Shown: positions 1-10,168, counted from the first letter of the stretch. The stretch is 64,000 nt of DNA from Paenibacillus bovis (GCF_001421015.2 NZ_CP013023.1:4955001-5019000); one strand, 5' to 3'. Notes: a model not told the origin generated them from the letters alone. Translations and numbers: made by a program.

Positions 1-207
1 GACCTGAATATGTGTATTGGAAATGTCCATCCGATGCTCTATGACTTCCTCTTCCAGATCTTGACGGCAAACAACGATGATTAACACTTCAAAATCATGC
101 AGCAATGAACCATTGAACTGTTTGCTATTGCTTTTGGATGCTACGGCTCCGACTACTTTACGGTTGTTGAAACTTTCATTTAGAAACGAAAGATTGGTTA
201 ATTCCAC
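1..207 (-). CDS. Nucleotidyltransferase-like protein, N-terminal part
   Basis: Partial gene; 69 codons are visible and the frame runs off the left edge without a stop. The start is GTG at 207, chosen because a strong GGGAGG lies 6 bases upstream; the nearby ATG at 209 is out of frame and meets a stop after three codons. The visible protein begins MELTNLSFLNESFNN and contains GSLLHDFEVLIIVV, which resembles the N-terminus of the YgxA-like nucleotidyltransferase-fold proteins found near perR in Bacillales. Proximity to PerR at 2.5 kb agrees with this. The family assignment rests on resemblance and context only; the catalytic region is outside the window. Confidence 0.6.
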   Translation of the reverse strand, partial: MELTNLSFLNESFNNRKVVGAVASKSNSKQFNGSLLHDFEVLIIVVCRQDLEEEVIEHRMDISNTHIQV

Positions 208-323
208 ATGATCCTCCCTTATTTGTATGGAGATTTGTATATTTTTGTTTTTCTGGCTCAGGGTTAATTTCTACATTTTGGAATACCTTTCCTGCCTGTA
301 TTAATCAATTTGCTGATTTTCAT

Positions 324-360
324 AAAAAAAGCCCTGTTAAGCGTAGCGCTCAACAGGGCT
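324..360 (-). terminator. Rho-independent terminator
   Basis: GCCCTGTTgAGCG pairs with CGCTtAACAGGGC around a short loop and is followed on the minus strand by seven T. It would end transcription coming from the GH18 gene, after passing through the 40-bp repeat array. Confidence 0.8.
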
Positions 361-420
361 GAAATAATATTAGATTTGTATCTAGCTTCTGGTAAGGCAT
401 ATACATGGCGATGAGTATAT

Positions 421-675
421 TGGTTTAGTAACTGGTGTATATAAATCATGACGATATCTGCTTAATAACTGATGTACATGAAGTGTGACCACTATATATG
501 CTTAATGGCTGATGTACATAATGTGTGACTGCTATATACCCTTAATGACTGATATGCATGACGAGTGACCACTTTATACGCTTAATGACTGATATGCATG
601 ACGAGTGACTATTATATACGCTTGATGGCTAATGTGTAGGGCAGGTGACTGGTATATATGCTTAGTGACTTATAA
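421..675. repeat. 40-bp tandem repeat array, about 6.3 copies
   Basis: Six consecutive 40-bp units start at 421, 461, 501, 541, 581 and 621, with a partial unit from 661. Each follows the pattern CTTAATGRCTGATRTRCATG, then GTGACY, then a TATATA-like stretch. The middle units (541 and 581) are nearly identical; the outer ones are more diverged. The unit length is not a multiple of three and stops occur in all frames, so the array is not coding. It fills the space between the GH18 stop codon and its terminator, so it would be transcribed as a 3' untranslated region. No function recognised. Confidence 0.9.
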
Positions 676-710
676 GGGTATCGTCTATAGTCGATGATAT
701 GAAATGGTAC

Positions 711-2420
711 TTATTTGAATTCGGATAGTGTATCCCAGGCACGTTCGTCGCCAAGGCTCCGGGTCCAGGACGCTATTCCTGCCAGCTGGAGTTTGCGGGC
801 AAGCGCGATTCTTGCTTTTAGTGACAGCTCATCTTCGATCCAGATTTTGTAGGTTGCGTCTTTGTCCTTGTACTCTACATAGTTCTGGCCTGTAGCCGTA
901 TCCAGACGTGGCTTGAGTTTTTTGTCTGCCAGTAGATTGGCGATGCTTTCCATACCTACTGCTTTGGATGATACCTTGGTTTGCCCGTTCTCGGACTTCT
1001 CTGTCCATATCCGCGTATACAAAGGGATACCGAGTATCAGTTTGTCAGCCGGCACCTCATCTTCTTCCAGTACACGTCGCATTGCTTTTTCTGTCCAGGA
1101 CAGAGAGGCTACCGAACCGGCTTCGGGACTGGATGCCCAATGCTCATCATATGCCATAACCATCATGTAATCGAGTGAGGGTGCAAGTGACTGCCGATCC
1201 AGAAATTTGGACCAGAGTTCACTATTGGATTTGGGTGTGACATCCATCGATAATACCAGACTGTGCTCGGCTGCCAGCGGCTTCAGCTCACGAATAAACT
1301 GGGTTACATTCGGACCGTCTGTAGTATACACACTCTCAAAATCAATATTAATGCCATCCAGCTGATACATTTTGGCATATTCCAGGGTCTGTGTAATGAT
1401 GCGGCGCCGATTCTCGTAGCTGGACAAAGCTTCTGTAGTCCGGTCAGCATCAAATCCATTACTGAGCAACGCCCATATTTCAATACCACGATGATGCGCC
1501 CAGTTCACATATTCCATATCCGCTTTACTTCTGACATTGCCAGAATCATCAATAATCTCGAACCATGTCGGACTGAGCACATTAATGCCCGGCAGTTTGC
1601 CAATCGTATGCGGATCACGGCGCTGTTCGTATACAGCTTCCCATGCCAGATTGACTTTTTTGCCTTTCCATTCGGTCTGTACCCGGTTATCCGGAATAGC
1701 AGGGACAGGAATAGTCGTTAACTCGCCCAATTGAACAGACTTGCGCTGCATATAACCGGTAATTCCATTATCCAGTTGTACTTTTAGCCATTCATCGCCT
1801 GTCTGCCAAACTCTCAAATGCGTGCCGTCCGGTACATCACTGTATACCCGGGATTGAATACTGGCTGCACTTCGCAGTGCTGCAGTCTGTCCACTACCGC
1901 CGGCAGACACACTGGCATATTGGATTTGGTCTCCTGCACGCATTAGGATTACCGCTCCTGTATCAGGGTCTTCATGTACATCCATATGGTAAATCTGCTT
2001 GAGTGGTGCCAATGGGACATACATTATCTGCTGCTGCTGTTCAGGAGCAAATCGTAACTGAACCGGCTTCATATTCAGTTCTGCCTGGGTACTTCCTTCT
2101 TTGAGATGCATAATGCTGCTATTTGATGTCAAAATAATCGATTGGGTAGCTTGTTCATATCTAATATTTGGATCTACTTCTGCCTGAAGAACCGGCAACG
2201 GAATCTGAAGAGAATCTCCTGTCCCCTGCGCTGTATAATCCATCAGCTCTCCTTTGACGAAGATTGGCTTGTCGATTCCTTTCCAGTCCGGATCTTCATG
2301 AAAGGGATTGGGAATCATGATATAAGCTGCTGCCGCTGCTATGATCAAAACACATGCTGTTATCCACCAACGTCTGACTCTACGACTTTTGTTCATACGC
2401 GCCCGCTTCTGTCTGCTCAA
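711..2420 (-). CDS. Membrane-anchored GH18 family protein with SH3 domain
   Basis: 569 residues from a TTG start with AGGAGG 5-6 bases upstream. Residues 1-16 are basic and 18-36 form one membrane segment, so the enzyme is probably anchored outside the membrane. Residues 50-165 resemble the copper-amine-oxidase N-terminal-like (stalk) domain common in Paenibacillus surface proteins, 185-232 look like a bacterial SH3 domain, and 250-569 are the glycoside hydrolase 18 barrel with the catalytic motif DGINIDFE at 355-362 (Glu362 the likely acid). The motif form with Asn is typical of the YaaH/SleL-like branch that acts on cell-wall or spore-cortex glycans. Substrate is inferred, not shown. A 40-bp repeat array lies immediately downstream. 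Confidence 0.85.
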   Translation of the reverse strand: MSRQKRARMNKSRRVRRWWITACVLIIAAAAAYIMIPNPFHEDPDWKGIDKPIFVKGELMDYTAQGTGDSLQIPLPVLQAEVDPNIRYEQATQSIILTSNSSIMHLKEGSTQAELNMKPVQLRFAPEQQQQIMYVPLAPLKQIYHMDVHEDPDTGAVILMRAGDQIQYASVSAGGSGQTAALRSAASIQSRVYSDVPDGTHLRVWQTGDEWLKVQLDNGITGYMQRKSVQLGELTTIPVPAIPDNRVQTEWKGKKVNLAWEAVYEQRRDPHTIGKLPGINVLSPTWFEIIDDSGNVRSKADMEYVNWAHHRGIEIWALLSNGFDADRTTEALSSYENRRRIITQTLEYAKMYQLDGINIDFESVYTTDGPNVTQFIRELKPLAAEHSLVLSMDVTPKSNSELWSKFLDRQSLAPSLDYMMVMAYDEHWASSPEAGSVASLSWTEKAMRRVLEEDEVPADKLILGIPLYTRIWTEKSENGQTKVSSKAVGMESIANLLADKKLKPRLDTATGQNYVEYKDKDATYKIWIEDELSLKARIALARKLQLAGIASWTRSLGDERAWDTLSEFK

Positions 2421-2460
2421 TACAGCCTCCTGTATGTAATTGTGTCGTTTGTGAAGCTAA

Positions 2461-2498
2461 TAAAAAAGCAGCACTGGATATCCTGATCCCGTGCTGCT
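2461..2498 (-). terminator. Terminator after perR
   Basis: GCAGCAC pairs with GTGCTGC about 17 bases apart, followed by a T run on the minus strand, 17 bases past the PerR stop. Confidence 0.8.
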
Positions 2499-2515
2499 GA
2501 AATTAACCTTTACTA

Positions 2516-2938
2516 TCAATCTCTGCAATCGGTGCAAATTCCATACAATTCCATCCGATGACCGGAAATCTGAAAGCCTGTATGCTGTTCTGCCTGATTC
2601 TCGACTTCGCGAAGTGAAGGGTAATTAAAATCTTCAATTTTGCCACATTGCTCACAGATAATATGATAATGCTCAGTAACGTTCGCGTCAAAGCGGCTGG
2701 AGCTATCTCCATACGTAAGCTCGCGAACCATCCCTGCTTCGATAAACATTTTCAAATTATTATATACCGTCGCAACACTCATGCTGGGAAACTGCGGTTC
2801 CAGTGACCGATAGATCTCATCAGCTGTCGGATGCTCCATGGACTCCAGCAAATAAGCGAGTATGGCATGACGCTGTGGTGTGATTCGTACGCCACTGGTT
2901 TTCAGTTGTTCGAGTGCATGTTGAACACGTGTTGTCAT
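2516..2938 (-). CDS. perR: Peroxide-responsive repressor PerR (Fur family)
   Basis: About 140 residues. Contains [15 protein letters not shown] and [10 protein letters not shown], the winged-helix DNA-binding core, then the metal ligands of PerR: His in [10 protein letters not shown], the HYH pair, and two CxxC motifs (CEQC and CTDC) that hold structural zinc. PerR represses peroxide defence and iron/zinc homeostasis genes and is inactivated by metal-catalysed oxidation of its histidines. A GTG at 2947 is possible, but the ATG at 2938 is better spaced from AAGG and gives the N-terminal length of Bacillus PerR. I did not find a clear PerR box in the 380 bases upstream. Confidence 0.93.
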   Translation of the reverse strand: MTTRVQHALEQLKTSGVRITPQRHAILAYLLESMEHPTADEIYRSLEPQFPSMSVATVYNNLKMFIEAGMVRELTYGDSSSRFDANVTEHYHIICEQCGKIEDFNYPSLREVENQAEQHTGFQISGHRMELYGICTDCRD

Positions 2939-2947
2939 CTGGTCCAC

Positions 2948-3325
2948 CGCCTTGTTGAACTACGCAAACTGCATTTTGCTTTAGGCTAGTCAGTCTTTTG
3001 CTGCGAGAGCATACTGTACAATCAAGCTGTAAAATTAGCTTGCGGATTCATACTGCAAGATTGCTTGCAGACTTTTACTGCAAGCTTAGCCAGCAGATTG
3101 TATTGCAGAACCATCCTTCCTGGTTGCAGGTAAGGAAGTGCCGGATCATCATCCAGCTCACACTGCTGGGCTGTCCTGCAGAAACCGCCAGATGATAATG
3201 CAGGCTTTTGTACAGATTGCCCTTCACATTGTAAAGGTTGCCGGAGAAGCTTGTCAACGATGCTGCTGGAGCTCCAAAGCAACCCTTACTTTGTTGAGAA
3301 TGCGGCAAACACTGAACGTTATTCA
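2948..3325. other. Non-coding stretch with degenerate ~26-bp repeats
   Basis: No convincing gene. Between about 3034 and 3112 three diverged units of roughly 25-26 bases follow one another, each with a TTGC(A/G)GA core and ending in (A/T)CTGCAAG or TTGCAGAA. Similar TTGCAGG fragments continue to 3130, suggesting an older, decayed array. The stretch holds the perR promoter region, but no canonical promoter could be fixed with confidence. Confidence 0.5.
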
Positions 3326-4747
3326 TCATTTTGCGGTCGAGGAATTACTATTGGACTCCAGAATGGGCTCTGTCGTTGTTTTGCCAGCTGGTGTGTCTGC
3401 TGCTGGAGTATCTAGAGTATCTGGAGTATCTGTAGTTTCCTTTTCACCTGCTGAAGGGGCAATCTGCTGCTGATCATTGTCTTTGATAATCGAGTCTGTA
3501 TTATGCAGTATGTTCAGATCGCCATTGCCATCGACCCGAATCGTATGATCAGCAGTGCCAAATGTTCCACTGACAGCTTTATTTTTTATTTCTAATGGTA
3601 AATCTGTCTTGATTGTGCCATAGCTGTTGGAACCGGAAACTTCATAATTGCCGGCTGCAGGTAAATACAGATTGATGACGCCAACCGCACTGTATATAGA
3701 CCAGTCTCCGCCTATACTGACAGAACGCACCTCGATATTGCCGTTCAGCGTCTCTGCCCGTGTCTCGAAATTGGCTTCATCGACAAAGATATTACCATTG
3801 CGTGTATTCACGTCGATATCCCCAAGTCCTCCGGTAAGCGAAACATCACCAACTTGTGTATACAACCTGGCAGCTCCACTAATATCATTGGCCCGGAACG
3901 TGCCCTGATTGGTCTCTGCGTTCACATTTCCTAGTATAGAAGTAAGTTCCATATTGCCATTGGTTGTCTGCGCTTTGACATCACCTAACAGATCACGAAG
4001 CACCAGACCTCCGTTGCCGCTGCGCACTGAAATGCTGCGCAGTGCTTCTATACTGCTCATGGTAATCTTGCCATTGGTCGTCTGGACATTGATATCAAAA
4101 TGACGGCTGGCTGGTAAAGTAATCTCCATATTGACCCGAGGCTGACGATTGCTGGATTCACCATAGGAGGTCGTCTCTGGACGAATATCGATATCCTGTC
4201 CCTCGGTAAAGTTGATTTTGGTAGATAAGGCGATCTTTTTGGCTTCTTCCCGTTCTACCTCATCTACCCATACTACAGGCCGGATCTGAATCTGATCTAC
4301 ACTACCGGAGTGAATAATCAAATCGCCGTTAATACCTTCTACATTCAATTCATCCGTCTCTTCGGTGATCGGGACTGTCAGGCTATCCAGTTCGGTACGT
4401 GTACCCGATGCTTCGCTGAATTCAGCTGAAGCTGCCGTCAAATCCAGACTGACTCTGCTCCACAAATATAAATACTGATTCTGCTCGGTTACAAGGAAAA
4501 TGGATACTGCTGCAAGCAATGCGATCAGCATCCCTTTTATATCCATCCGAAGTCGGAACAAACGCCGACGTGACAAAAGATAAAAAATAATATATTCGAT
4601 TCCCCAAACGACAAGTATTACCGGCCACCATGTCAGCAGCCACAGCAGCTGCCCACCACCGGTCCACTGGTCAAGAAATACCAGAATACCCACAGCCAGC
4701 CAGAGCAAGGAAGCTGTAATCCTGCCGACTCTAATTTTTGTGGGCAT
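3326..4747 (-). CDS. DUF4097-type beta-helix protein with LiaF-like membrane domain
   Basis: About 473 residues using the ATG at 4747, which sits 8 bases after GGGAGG; the GTG at 4756 overlaps that ribosome site and is unlikely. Residues 10-90 form three or four hydrophobic segments of the LiaI/LiaF-like membrane type; residues 135-420 carry repeating strands such as INGDLIIHSG, TTNGKITMSS and TTNGNMELTS typical of the DUF4097 right-handed beta repeat, probably outside the membrane. The C-terminal 50 residues are Thr/Pro/Asp rich and include a small DTP-DTL-DTP repeat from a 9-bp DNA repeat. The family is linked with envelope-stress signalling; the precise role is unknown. It overlaps the upstream gene by 17 bases, so the two are likely co-translated. 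Confidence 0.75.
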   Translation of the reverse strand: MPTKIRVGRITASLLWLAVGILVFLDQWTGGGQLLWLLTWWPVILVVWGIEYIIFYLLSRRRLFRLRMDIKGMLIALLAAVSIFLVTEQNQYLYLWSRVSLDLTAASAEFSEASGTRTELDSLTVPITEETDELNVEGINGDLIIHSGSVDQIQIRPVVWVDEVEREEAKKIALSTKINFTEGQDIDIRPETTSYGESSNRQPRVNMEITLPASRHFDINVQTTNGKITMSSIEALRSISVRSGNGGLVLRDLLGDVKAQTTNGNMELTSILGNVNAETNQGTFRANDISGAARLYTQVGDVSLTGGLGDIDVNTRNGNIFVDEANFETRAETLNGNIEVRSVSIGGDWSIYSAVGVINLYLPAAGNYEVSGSNSYGTIKTDLPLEIKNKAVSGTFGTADHTIRVDGNGDLNILHNTDSIIKDNDQQQIAPSAGEKETTDTPDTLDTPAADTPAGKTTTEPILESNSNSSTAK

Positions 4748-5300
4748 GGATAGCACCTCCCGTCTTCTCCTGCGATCCTTTGTGGAGGGCGCGGTAGATG
4801 CGTATTCCCTGAAACGTCAGCAGCAGTATTCCGATCAGCAAACATACAAATGCGGTCAGATAGCCACCCCAGAAGCTGACAACATTGCGCAGCCAATAGG
4901 GACGCAGCAGCAGAATACAGATCACAGTACCTTCCAGAATCAGCAGTAGGCCAAAGCTGATACCACGCAGACCGGCATAAGGCCGATTCTTCTTTTTGAA
5001 AGGAACATAGGCCCGAATATGCTCGTTGATCCAATCGGTCGATTGCAGTACATCATATACGTTATAAAAATAAATCACCGGTACGAGAAGCGCCAGCAAA
5101 CCGAGGAATGGCAGATTAATCTGAATTCCCTGGGACGTAAAGTAAACGAGTGCTGTAATATCCAGCAGCAGCAAAGCGATAAACTGAATGCCTTTCTGTG
5201 CCAGTCCAAGATAAATATGACCAAAACCCGGTAAAATAGCTGCAAGAAGTACAGCAATAAACTTGCGTTTGAGCGGGAGTCTGGACGGGGAGTTCGCCAT
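4731..5300 (-). CDS. Small polytopic membrane protein, function unknown
   Basis: 189 residues with five or six hydrophobic helices. The start is the ATG at 5300 preceded by GGAGGAATCAAT; a longer reading to 5402 has no ribosome site. The N-terminus, KRKFIAVLLAAILPGFGHIY, resembles the PGxG-containing first helix of TM2-like and DUF5683-like small membrane proteins. It overlaps the DUF4097/LiaF-like gene downstream, so the pair may form one membrane unit. No enzyme motif seen. Confidence 0.7.
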   Translation of the reverse strand: MANSPSRLPLKRKFIAVLLAAILPGFGHIYLGLAQKGIQFIALLLLDITALVYFTSQGIQINLPFLGLLALLVPVIYFYNVYDVLQSTDWINEHIRAYVPFKKKNRPYAGLRGISFGLLLILEGTVICILLLRPYWLRNVVSFWGGYLTAFVCLLIGILLLTFQGIRIYRALHKGSQEKTGGAIHAHKN

Positions 5301-5402
5301 ATTGATTCCTCCTTCCATACCGCTGACGATAGGTATGTCCGATATTTTCGGTGTATTTACATATTGCATAGTGTATTTACGAACAGATATTTGTTCATTC
5401 AC

Positions 5403-6119
5403 CTATTCGATGGAGACAGCTGTAACTCCGTCGATCTTTTGCATGCGGCTAATAATATCCATCGGATTATATTCATGGTGAATCTCCACGTTCATGCGCA
5501 GCTCGGTAAGCAGCGTGTCGGAAGATAAGGTATGTCCGCTGCGTTCCTTGATAAAAGTGATTCTTTTGATCGTAATATTCTCGGCATATAAAAACTTGGA
5601 TACCCGTTCCAGTGTCAGTATGCCGGATATGCCTTCAATAGTAATCGCGTGGGCTTTGCTGCGCCGGATATAGCGCTGCTCGACAATATTCAGTACCCAA
5701 AGATTAAGTAAAACCAGCAGCGTAGTGACAAAGGCCGCGAAATAAAACCCTGCTCCGATCGCCAGACCAATAGCTGCTACTACCCAGAGTGAGGCAGCTG
5801 TAGTCAGTCCAGTAATCGCTTTGCCAGTAAACAGAATAGTACCCGCTCCGAGAAACCCGATTCCGGAAATAACAGCTGTCGCCAGACGCGCTGGATCTAT
5901 ACGTACATTGGTCTCATGGATAAAATCTGCAAAGCCGTATACAGACAGCATCATAATCAGCGCTGAACCGACGCAGACCAGAATATGGGTACGCAGTCCA
6001 GCCGCGTGGCTCGAACGCTCCCGTTCCCAGCCAATCAGCCCACCCATTAGCATTGCAGCGAGCAGACGAAATAAAATATTCATATTATCAATGAACCAGG
6101 GACTTCCCATACTTATCAT
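5403..6119 (-). CDS. MgtC/SapB family membrane protein
   Basis: 238 residues. Residues 12-130 contain the MgtC hallmark LMGGLIGWERERSSHAAGLR and four to five hydrophobic helices; the C-terminal 90 residues form a small ACT-like soluble domain. MgtC proteins modulate membrane ATPase or magnesium homeostasis in pathogens, but the role in environmental Bacillales is unclear. The start overlaps the stop of the upstream acetyltransferase gene as TAATG, with GGAGG just ahead, so translation is probably coupled. No magnesium leader structure was seen upstream. Confidence 0.88.
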   Translation of the reverse strand: MISMGSPWFIDNMNILFRLLAAMLMGGLIGWERERSSHAAGLRTHILVCVGSALIMMLSVYGFADFIHETNVRIDPARLATAVISGIGFLGAGTILFTGKAITGLTTAASLWVVAAIGLAIGAGFYFAAFVTTLLVLLNLWVLNIVEQRYIRRSKAHAITIEGISGILTLERVSKFLYAENITIKRITFIKERSGHTLSSDTLLTELRMNVEIHHEYNPMDIISRMQKIDGVTAVSIE

Positions 6120-6604
6120 TACACCTCCTGTTCATTCTTAATGTCTGGATTATGACGATGAAAAGTAGTCAGTTCCACACCGGGAGCTACTTCAAAAGCT
6201 TCTATGGGCTGAAAGCCGTGCTTGCGATACAAACCGACTGCCGGTTCATTTTTGGTACCTGTAGATACAATATACAATGGCACATCAGGATACTGTTCAA
6301 ATACATGAGACAATAATCTGCTGGCAATTCCCTGTCTTGCGGCAGAAGGATGTACCATCATGCGCGAGACCGTCAGTGTGTCCGGTTCTTCCTGCTCTAC
6401 AGCGACCACACCCTGAATTTCTTCCTCTTCATTAAAGTACCCATAAAACGTCTCGTCGCAGCGGCGAATACTCTCTACTGTATCCATTAACGGCGGCAGC
6501 TCTTTGACCCCTATCAATTGCGCTTCCATCCGGTAAGCAATATGCTGCAGCGCCCAGATCTGTCTTACTACATCATCATCTTGCAGTGAGCATTGGCGTA
6601 TCAT
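6119..6604 (-). CDS. GNAT family N-acetyltransferase
   Basis: 161 residues with the GNAT fold. VSRMMVHPSAARQGIASRLL is the acetyl-CoA binding motif A (R-x-x-G-x-A), followed by the motif B-like NEPAVGLYRKHGF. Substrate cannot be told from sequence. First gene of a short run with the MgtC gene, linked by a TAATG overlap. Confidence 0.88.
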   Translation of the reverse strand: MIRQCSLQDDDVVRQIWALQHIAYRMEAQLIGVKELPPLMDTVESIRRCDETFYGYFNEEEEIQGVVAVEQEEPDTLTVSRMMVHPSAARQGIASRLLSHVFEQYPDVPLYIVSTGTKNEPAVGLYRKHGFQPIEAFEVAPGVELTTFHRHNPDIKNEQEV

Positions 6605-6663
6605 GATCGGCGTCTCCTCTAACAGCCAGCAGCCTGAAAACAGGCTGTATGGACCGTGGTTAT

Positions 6664-6696
6664 TTTAAAAAGGACATGCCCCGATTGGCATGTCCT
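6664..6696 (-). terminator. Terminator after gatB
   Basis: AGGACATGCC pairs with GGCATGTCCT around a 6-base loop, followed by a T-rich run on the minus strand; it ends the gatCAB operon. Confidence 0.85.
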
Positions 6697-6741
6697 CTAA
6701 TTCTCTGTATGTCGTGAATCCTGTTAAATTATACGCTGTAT

Positions 6742-8181
6742 TTAGCGCGGCAGCAATTCGGCCAGCAGCTGATTAACCATGCTCGGATTGGCTTTGCCTT
6801 TACTTTGTTTCATAACCTGTCCAACCAGGAAGCCAATGGCTTTGTCCTTGCCGGCCTGATAATCAGCAACCGATTGCGGATTGGCAGCAATGACTTCTTG
6901 CACAATCGTCTTGATCGCACCTTCGTCACTGATCTGGGTCAATCCCTGTTCTTCAACGACCTGCTGAGGGCTCTTGCCGGATTGCAGCATTTCCTTGAAG
7001 ACGGTTTTGGCGATTTTGTTGCTGATCGTTCCTTTTTCAATCAGGCCGATCATCTCGCCAAGTGCCTGTCCGGTAAGCGGAACAGCGGAGAACTCCAGGT
7101 TGTTGGCATTTAGATAACCGAGCAGTTCACCCTGAATCCAGTTGGCAACCGATTTGGCATCTCCCGTATACTGCAAGCTCTCTTCAAACAGATCAGCCAG
7201 CGGCTTGGAAGAAGTAATAACGGCTGCATCATAGGCAGGCAGTCCGTACTCGGACGTATAGCGAGCCTGACGCGCATCCGGCAGTTCCGGAATCGACGCC
7301 AGTACACGATCTTTCCACTGCTGATCAATATGAAGAGTCACCAGATCCGGGTCCGGGAAGTAGCGATAATCATGCGATTCTTCCTTGCTGCGCATAGAAA
7401 TGGTTTTGCCCAGTGCTTCATCCCAGCGGCGGGTCTCCTGAACGACTTTTTCGCCATCGTCCAGAATTTGCGCCTGACGCAGCTCTTCGTATTCCAGACC
7501 GCGCTGTACACCGCGGAAAGAGTTCATGTTTTTCAGTTCGGCACGTGTACCCAGCTCTGCCTGACCGACAGGACGCAGACTGATATTGGCATCGCAGCGA
7601 AGCGATCCTTCTTCCATTTTCACATCCGATACATCACAGTACTGCATAATAGCGCGCAGCTTTTCCAAATAGGCACGGGCTTCTTCGGGAGAAGAAATCT
7701 CCGGCTCGGAGACGATCTCGATCAGCGGTGTACCGACACGGTTAAAATCGACCAGGGAATCATAACCGCCCGAGGTATGGGTCAGCTTGCCCGCATCTTC
7801 TTCCAGATGCAGACGGGTAATGCCGATTCGCTTGGTCTGTCCGTTGACTTCAATATCGATCCATCCATGTTCTCCGATCGGCTGATCAAATTGGGAAATC
7901 TGATAAGCCTTCGGTGAATCGGGATAAAAGTAGTTTTTGCGGTCAAACTTGCTCACATCCGCAACCTGGCAGTTCAGCGCCATCGCTGCTTTCATTGCAT
8001 ATTCCACGGCCTGACGGTTCAGCACGGGCAGTACACCCGGGTGACCGAGGCAGACCGGACAGGTATGCGTATTCGGCGGTGCTCCAAAAGCGGTAGAACA
8101 GCCGCAAAAGATTTTTGATTGGGTATGAAGTTCAACGTGAACTTCCAGTCCGACGACTGTTTCATATCTGGCTGTAGACAT
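6742..8181 (-). CDS. gatB: Aspartyl/glutamyl-tRNA amidotransferase subunit B
   Basis: 479 residues, the usual length. The N-terminus [20 protein letters not shown] and the zinc-binding cysteines in CGCST and CPVCLGHPG are diagnostic. GatB binds mischarged Glu-tRNA(Gln)/Asp-tRNA(Asn) and phosphorylates the acyl group before amidation by GatA. Good AAGGAGG ribosome site. Last gene of gatC-gatA-gatB, with a terminator 45 bases downstream. Confidence 0.97.
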   Translation of the reverse strand: MSTARYETVVGLEVHVELHTQSKIFCGCSTAFGAPPNTHTCPVCLGHPGVLPVLNRQAVEYAMKAAMALNCQVADVSKFDRKNYFYPDSPKAYQISQFDQPIGEHGWIDIEVNGQTKRIGITRLHLEEDAGKLTHTSGGYDSLVDFNRVGTPLIEIVSEPEISSPEEARAYLEKLRAIMQYCDVSDVKMEEGSLRCDANISLRPVGQAELGTRAELKNMNSFRGVQRGLEYEELRQAQILDDGEKVVQETRRWDEALGKTISMRSKEESHDYRYFPDPDLVTLHIDQQWKDRVLASIPELPDARQARYTSEYGLPAYDAAVITSSKPLADLFEESLQYTGDAKSVANWIQGELLGYLNANNLEFSAVPLTGQALGEMIGLIEKGTISNKIAKTVFKEMLQSGKSPQQVVEEQGLTQISDEGAIKTIVQEVIAANPQSVADYQAGKDKAIGFLVGQVMKQSKGKANPSMVNQLLAELLPR

Positions 8182-8209
8182 CGGTATAGTCCTCCTTCTT
8201 CACATGGTT

Positions 8210-9667
8210 TTACAGCTGTGGACGCTGCTGGTGGAAATCGGTATTTTGTTCAAATGCATGCGCCACACGCAAAACCGTCTGTTCATCAAAGGCTTTGCCG
8301 ATAATCTGCATGCCAACAGGAAGTCCGGAAACGAATCCACATGGAACACTGATCGCCGGTACCCCTGCCAGACTCACCGGAATGGTCAGGATATCGTTCA
8401 GATACATTGTCAACGGATCATTTACCTGGGAACCCAGTTTGAATGCGGTTGTCGGCGCTGTTGGTCCAACGATAACATCATATTTGGCAAATACATTGTC
8501 AAAGTCCTGCTTAATCAATGTACGTACTTTTTGGGCTTTGAGATAATAAGCATCATAATAACCGGAGCTCAGTGCATAGGTACCCAGCATAATCCGTCGT
8601 TTCACTTCCGGACCGAATCCTTCACTGCGGGACTGATGATACAGCTCCAGAAGATTGCCCGGGTTCTCGGCACGTACACCATAACGTACACCGTCAAAAC
8701 GAGCCAGGTTGGAAGAAGCTTCGGAAGAGGCAAGCAGATAATACGTAGCTACTGCATACTCGGTATATGGAAGAGATACTTCTTCCCACTCTGCACCCAG
8801 ACCTTCCAGTACTTTGAGCGCGCTCATAATCGATTCCTTGACTGCTGCATCGACACCTTCACCGATATATTCGGAAGGAACGGCAATTTTCAGACCTTTG
8901 ATATCGCCTGTAAGCGAGCTGATATAGTCAGGAATATCAACCTTGGCTGATGTGGAGTCTTTCTCGTCATAGCCAGCGATTGCTTGTAATACATAAGCGG
9001 AATCTTCTACATTTTTGGTAATCGGACCAATCTGGTCAAGTGATGACGCAAAAGCCACCAGGCCAAAACGGGATACCAGACCATAGGTAGGCTTGAGTCC
9101 AACAACCCCGCAGTAGGAAGCCGGCTGACGAATCGAACCACCGGTATCAGAGCCAAGGGTGAAATAAGCTTCGCCTGCTGCTACTGCTGCTGCAGAGCCG
9201 CCGCTCGAACCGCCTGGTACATAATCCAGATTCCATGGGTTGCGTACCGGCATAAAGCTGGAATTCTCATTGGAGCCGCCCATGGCAAATTCGTCCATAT
9301 TCAGTTTGCCCAACGTTACAGAATCTGCCAGCTGCAGCTTCTCCATAACGGTCGCATTATAAATCGGGTCATAATTACGCAAAAATTGACTGGCACAGGT
9401 CGTACGCAGTCCTTCGGTTACGATATTGTCCTTGATTCCTGCCGGCAAACCGAACAGCAAACCACGAGCTTCCCCGCTGGCCATTTTCTTATCCAGTGCA
9501 GCCGCTTTGTGTTGGGCTGCTTCCTCATCCAGTGTCAGGTACGCCTGAATGCGGTCATCACGTTCGTTAATGGTCTGAAAAGCCTGTGCTACAAGATCGG
9601 TTACTGCCAGATCTCTGGCATGAAGCCGGTTATGTATTTCATTCAGACTCAGGTCAAATAAAGTCAC
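8210..9667 (-). CDS. gatA: Aspartyl/glutamyl-tRNA amidotransferase subunit A
   Basis: 485 residues of the amidase-signature family. The Ser-cisSer-Lys machinery is visible: GIKDNIV (Lys), [17 protein letters not shown] and [15 protein letters not shown]. GatA releases ammonia from glutamine and passes it to GatB. The start is GTG at 9667 with AAGGAGG 8 bases upstream. It lies between gatC and gatB with short spacers. Confidence 0.97.
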   Translation of the reverse strand: MTLFDLSLNEIHNRLHARDLAVTDLVAQAFQTINERDDRIQAYLTLDEEAAQHKAAALDKKMASGEARGLLFGLPAGIKDNIVTEGLRTTCASQFLRNYDPIYNATVMEKLQLADSVTLGKLNMDEFAMGGSNENSSFMPVRNPWNLDYVPGGSSGGSAAAVAAGEAYFTLGSDTGGSIRQPASYCGVVGLKPTYGLVSRFGLVAFASSLDQIGPITKNVEDSAYVLQAIAGYDEKDSTSAKVDIPDYISSLTGDIKGLKIAVPSEYIGEGVDAAVKESIMSALKVLEGLGAEWEEVSLPYTEYAVATYYLLASSEASSNLARFDGVRYGVRAENPGNLLELYHQSRSEGFGPEVKRRIMLGTYALSSGYYDAYYLKAQKVRTLIKQDFDNVFAKYDVIVGPTAPTTAFKLGSQVNDPLTMYLNDILTIPVSLAGVPAISVPCGFVSGLPVGMQIIGKAFDEQTVLRVAHAFEQNTDFHQQRPQL

Positions 9668-9715
9668 TTCGTATCCTCCTTCAATTCGGGTTGCTTGAGA
9701 TCAGGCTGCTGGCGT

Positions 9716-10003
9716 CTATTCCAGAACAGCCGGTACTTTGAACTGTCCGTCTTCATCATCGGGAGCATTGCGCAGTACCTTTTCAATAGGCAGACTCTCA
9801 TGTACTTTGTCTTCGCGCATTACATTGCTGACATGCAGCACATGCGTAGTTGGCTCGACATTGTCTGTATCCAGCTCATTCAGCTTTTCTGCGTATTTGA
9901 GAATAGCATCCAGCTGCGCGGTGAATTGTTCTTTTTCTTCTTCATTCAAATCCAGACGCGCCAGTCTGGCTACATGTTCCACATCCTGAATATTAATCGT
10001 CAT
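9716..10003 (-). CDS. gatC: Aspartyl/glutamyl-tRNA amidotransferase subunit C
   Basis: 95 residues from the ATG at 10003, which follows GAAGGAGGGTTTATCA; the longer open frame to 10087 has no support. The sequence [19 protein letters not shown] is typical of GatC, the small stabilising subunit that wraps the GatA-GatB interface. First gene of the operon. Confidence 0.96.
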   Translation of the reverse strand: MTINIQDVEHVARLARLDLNEEEKEQFTAQLDAILKYAEKLNELDTDNVEPTTHVLHVSNVMREDKVHESLPIEKVLRNAPDDEDGQFKVPAVLE

Positions 10004-10168
10004 TGATAAACCCTCCTTCAATCCTGTACCGGTCTCTCGCAGACTGCAGCTGATGGCGGAACAGAAAATGGTATTTTCTGCCCACATAGCCAGCTGAGCC
10101 AGCGGGAAATAACTTTTTCCATTATAGGGTACATACCCTTACAATTCAATCCGTTAAAGCGACAGCAA

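Noticed and set aside
72..209. Start at ATG 209 for the left-edge gene
   Set aside because: That frame meets TAA after three codons; the GTG two bases further in gives an open frame to the window edge.
421..675. CRISPR array
   Set aside because: 40-bp units are contiguous with no unique spacers, and no cas gene is in the window.
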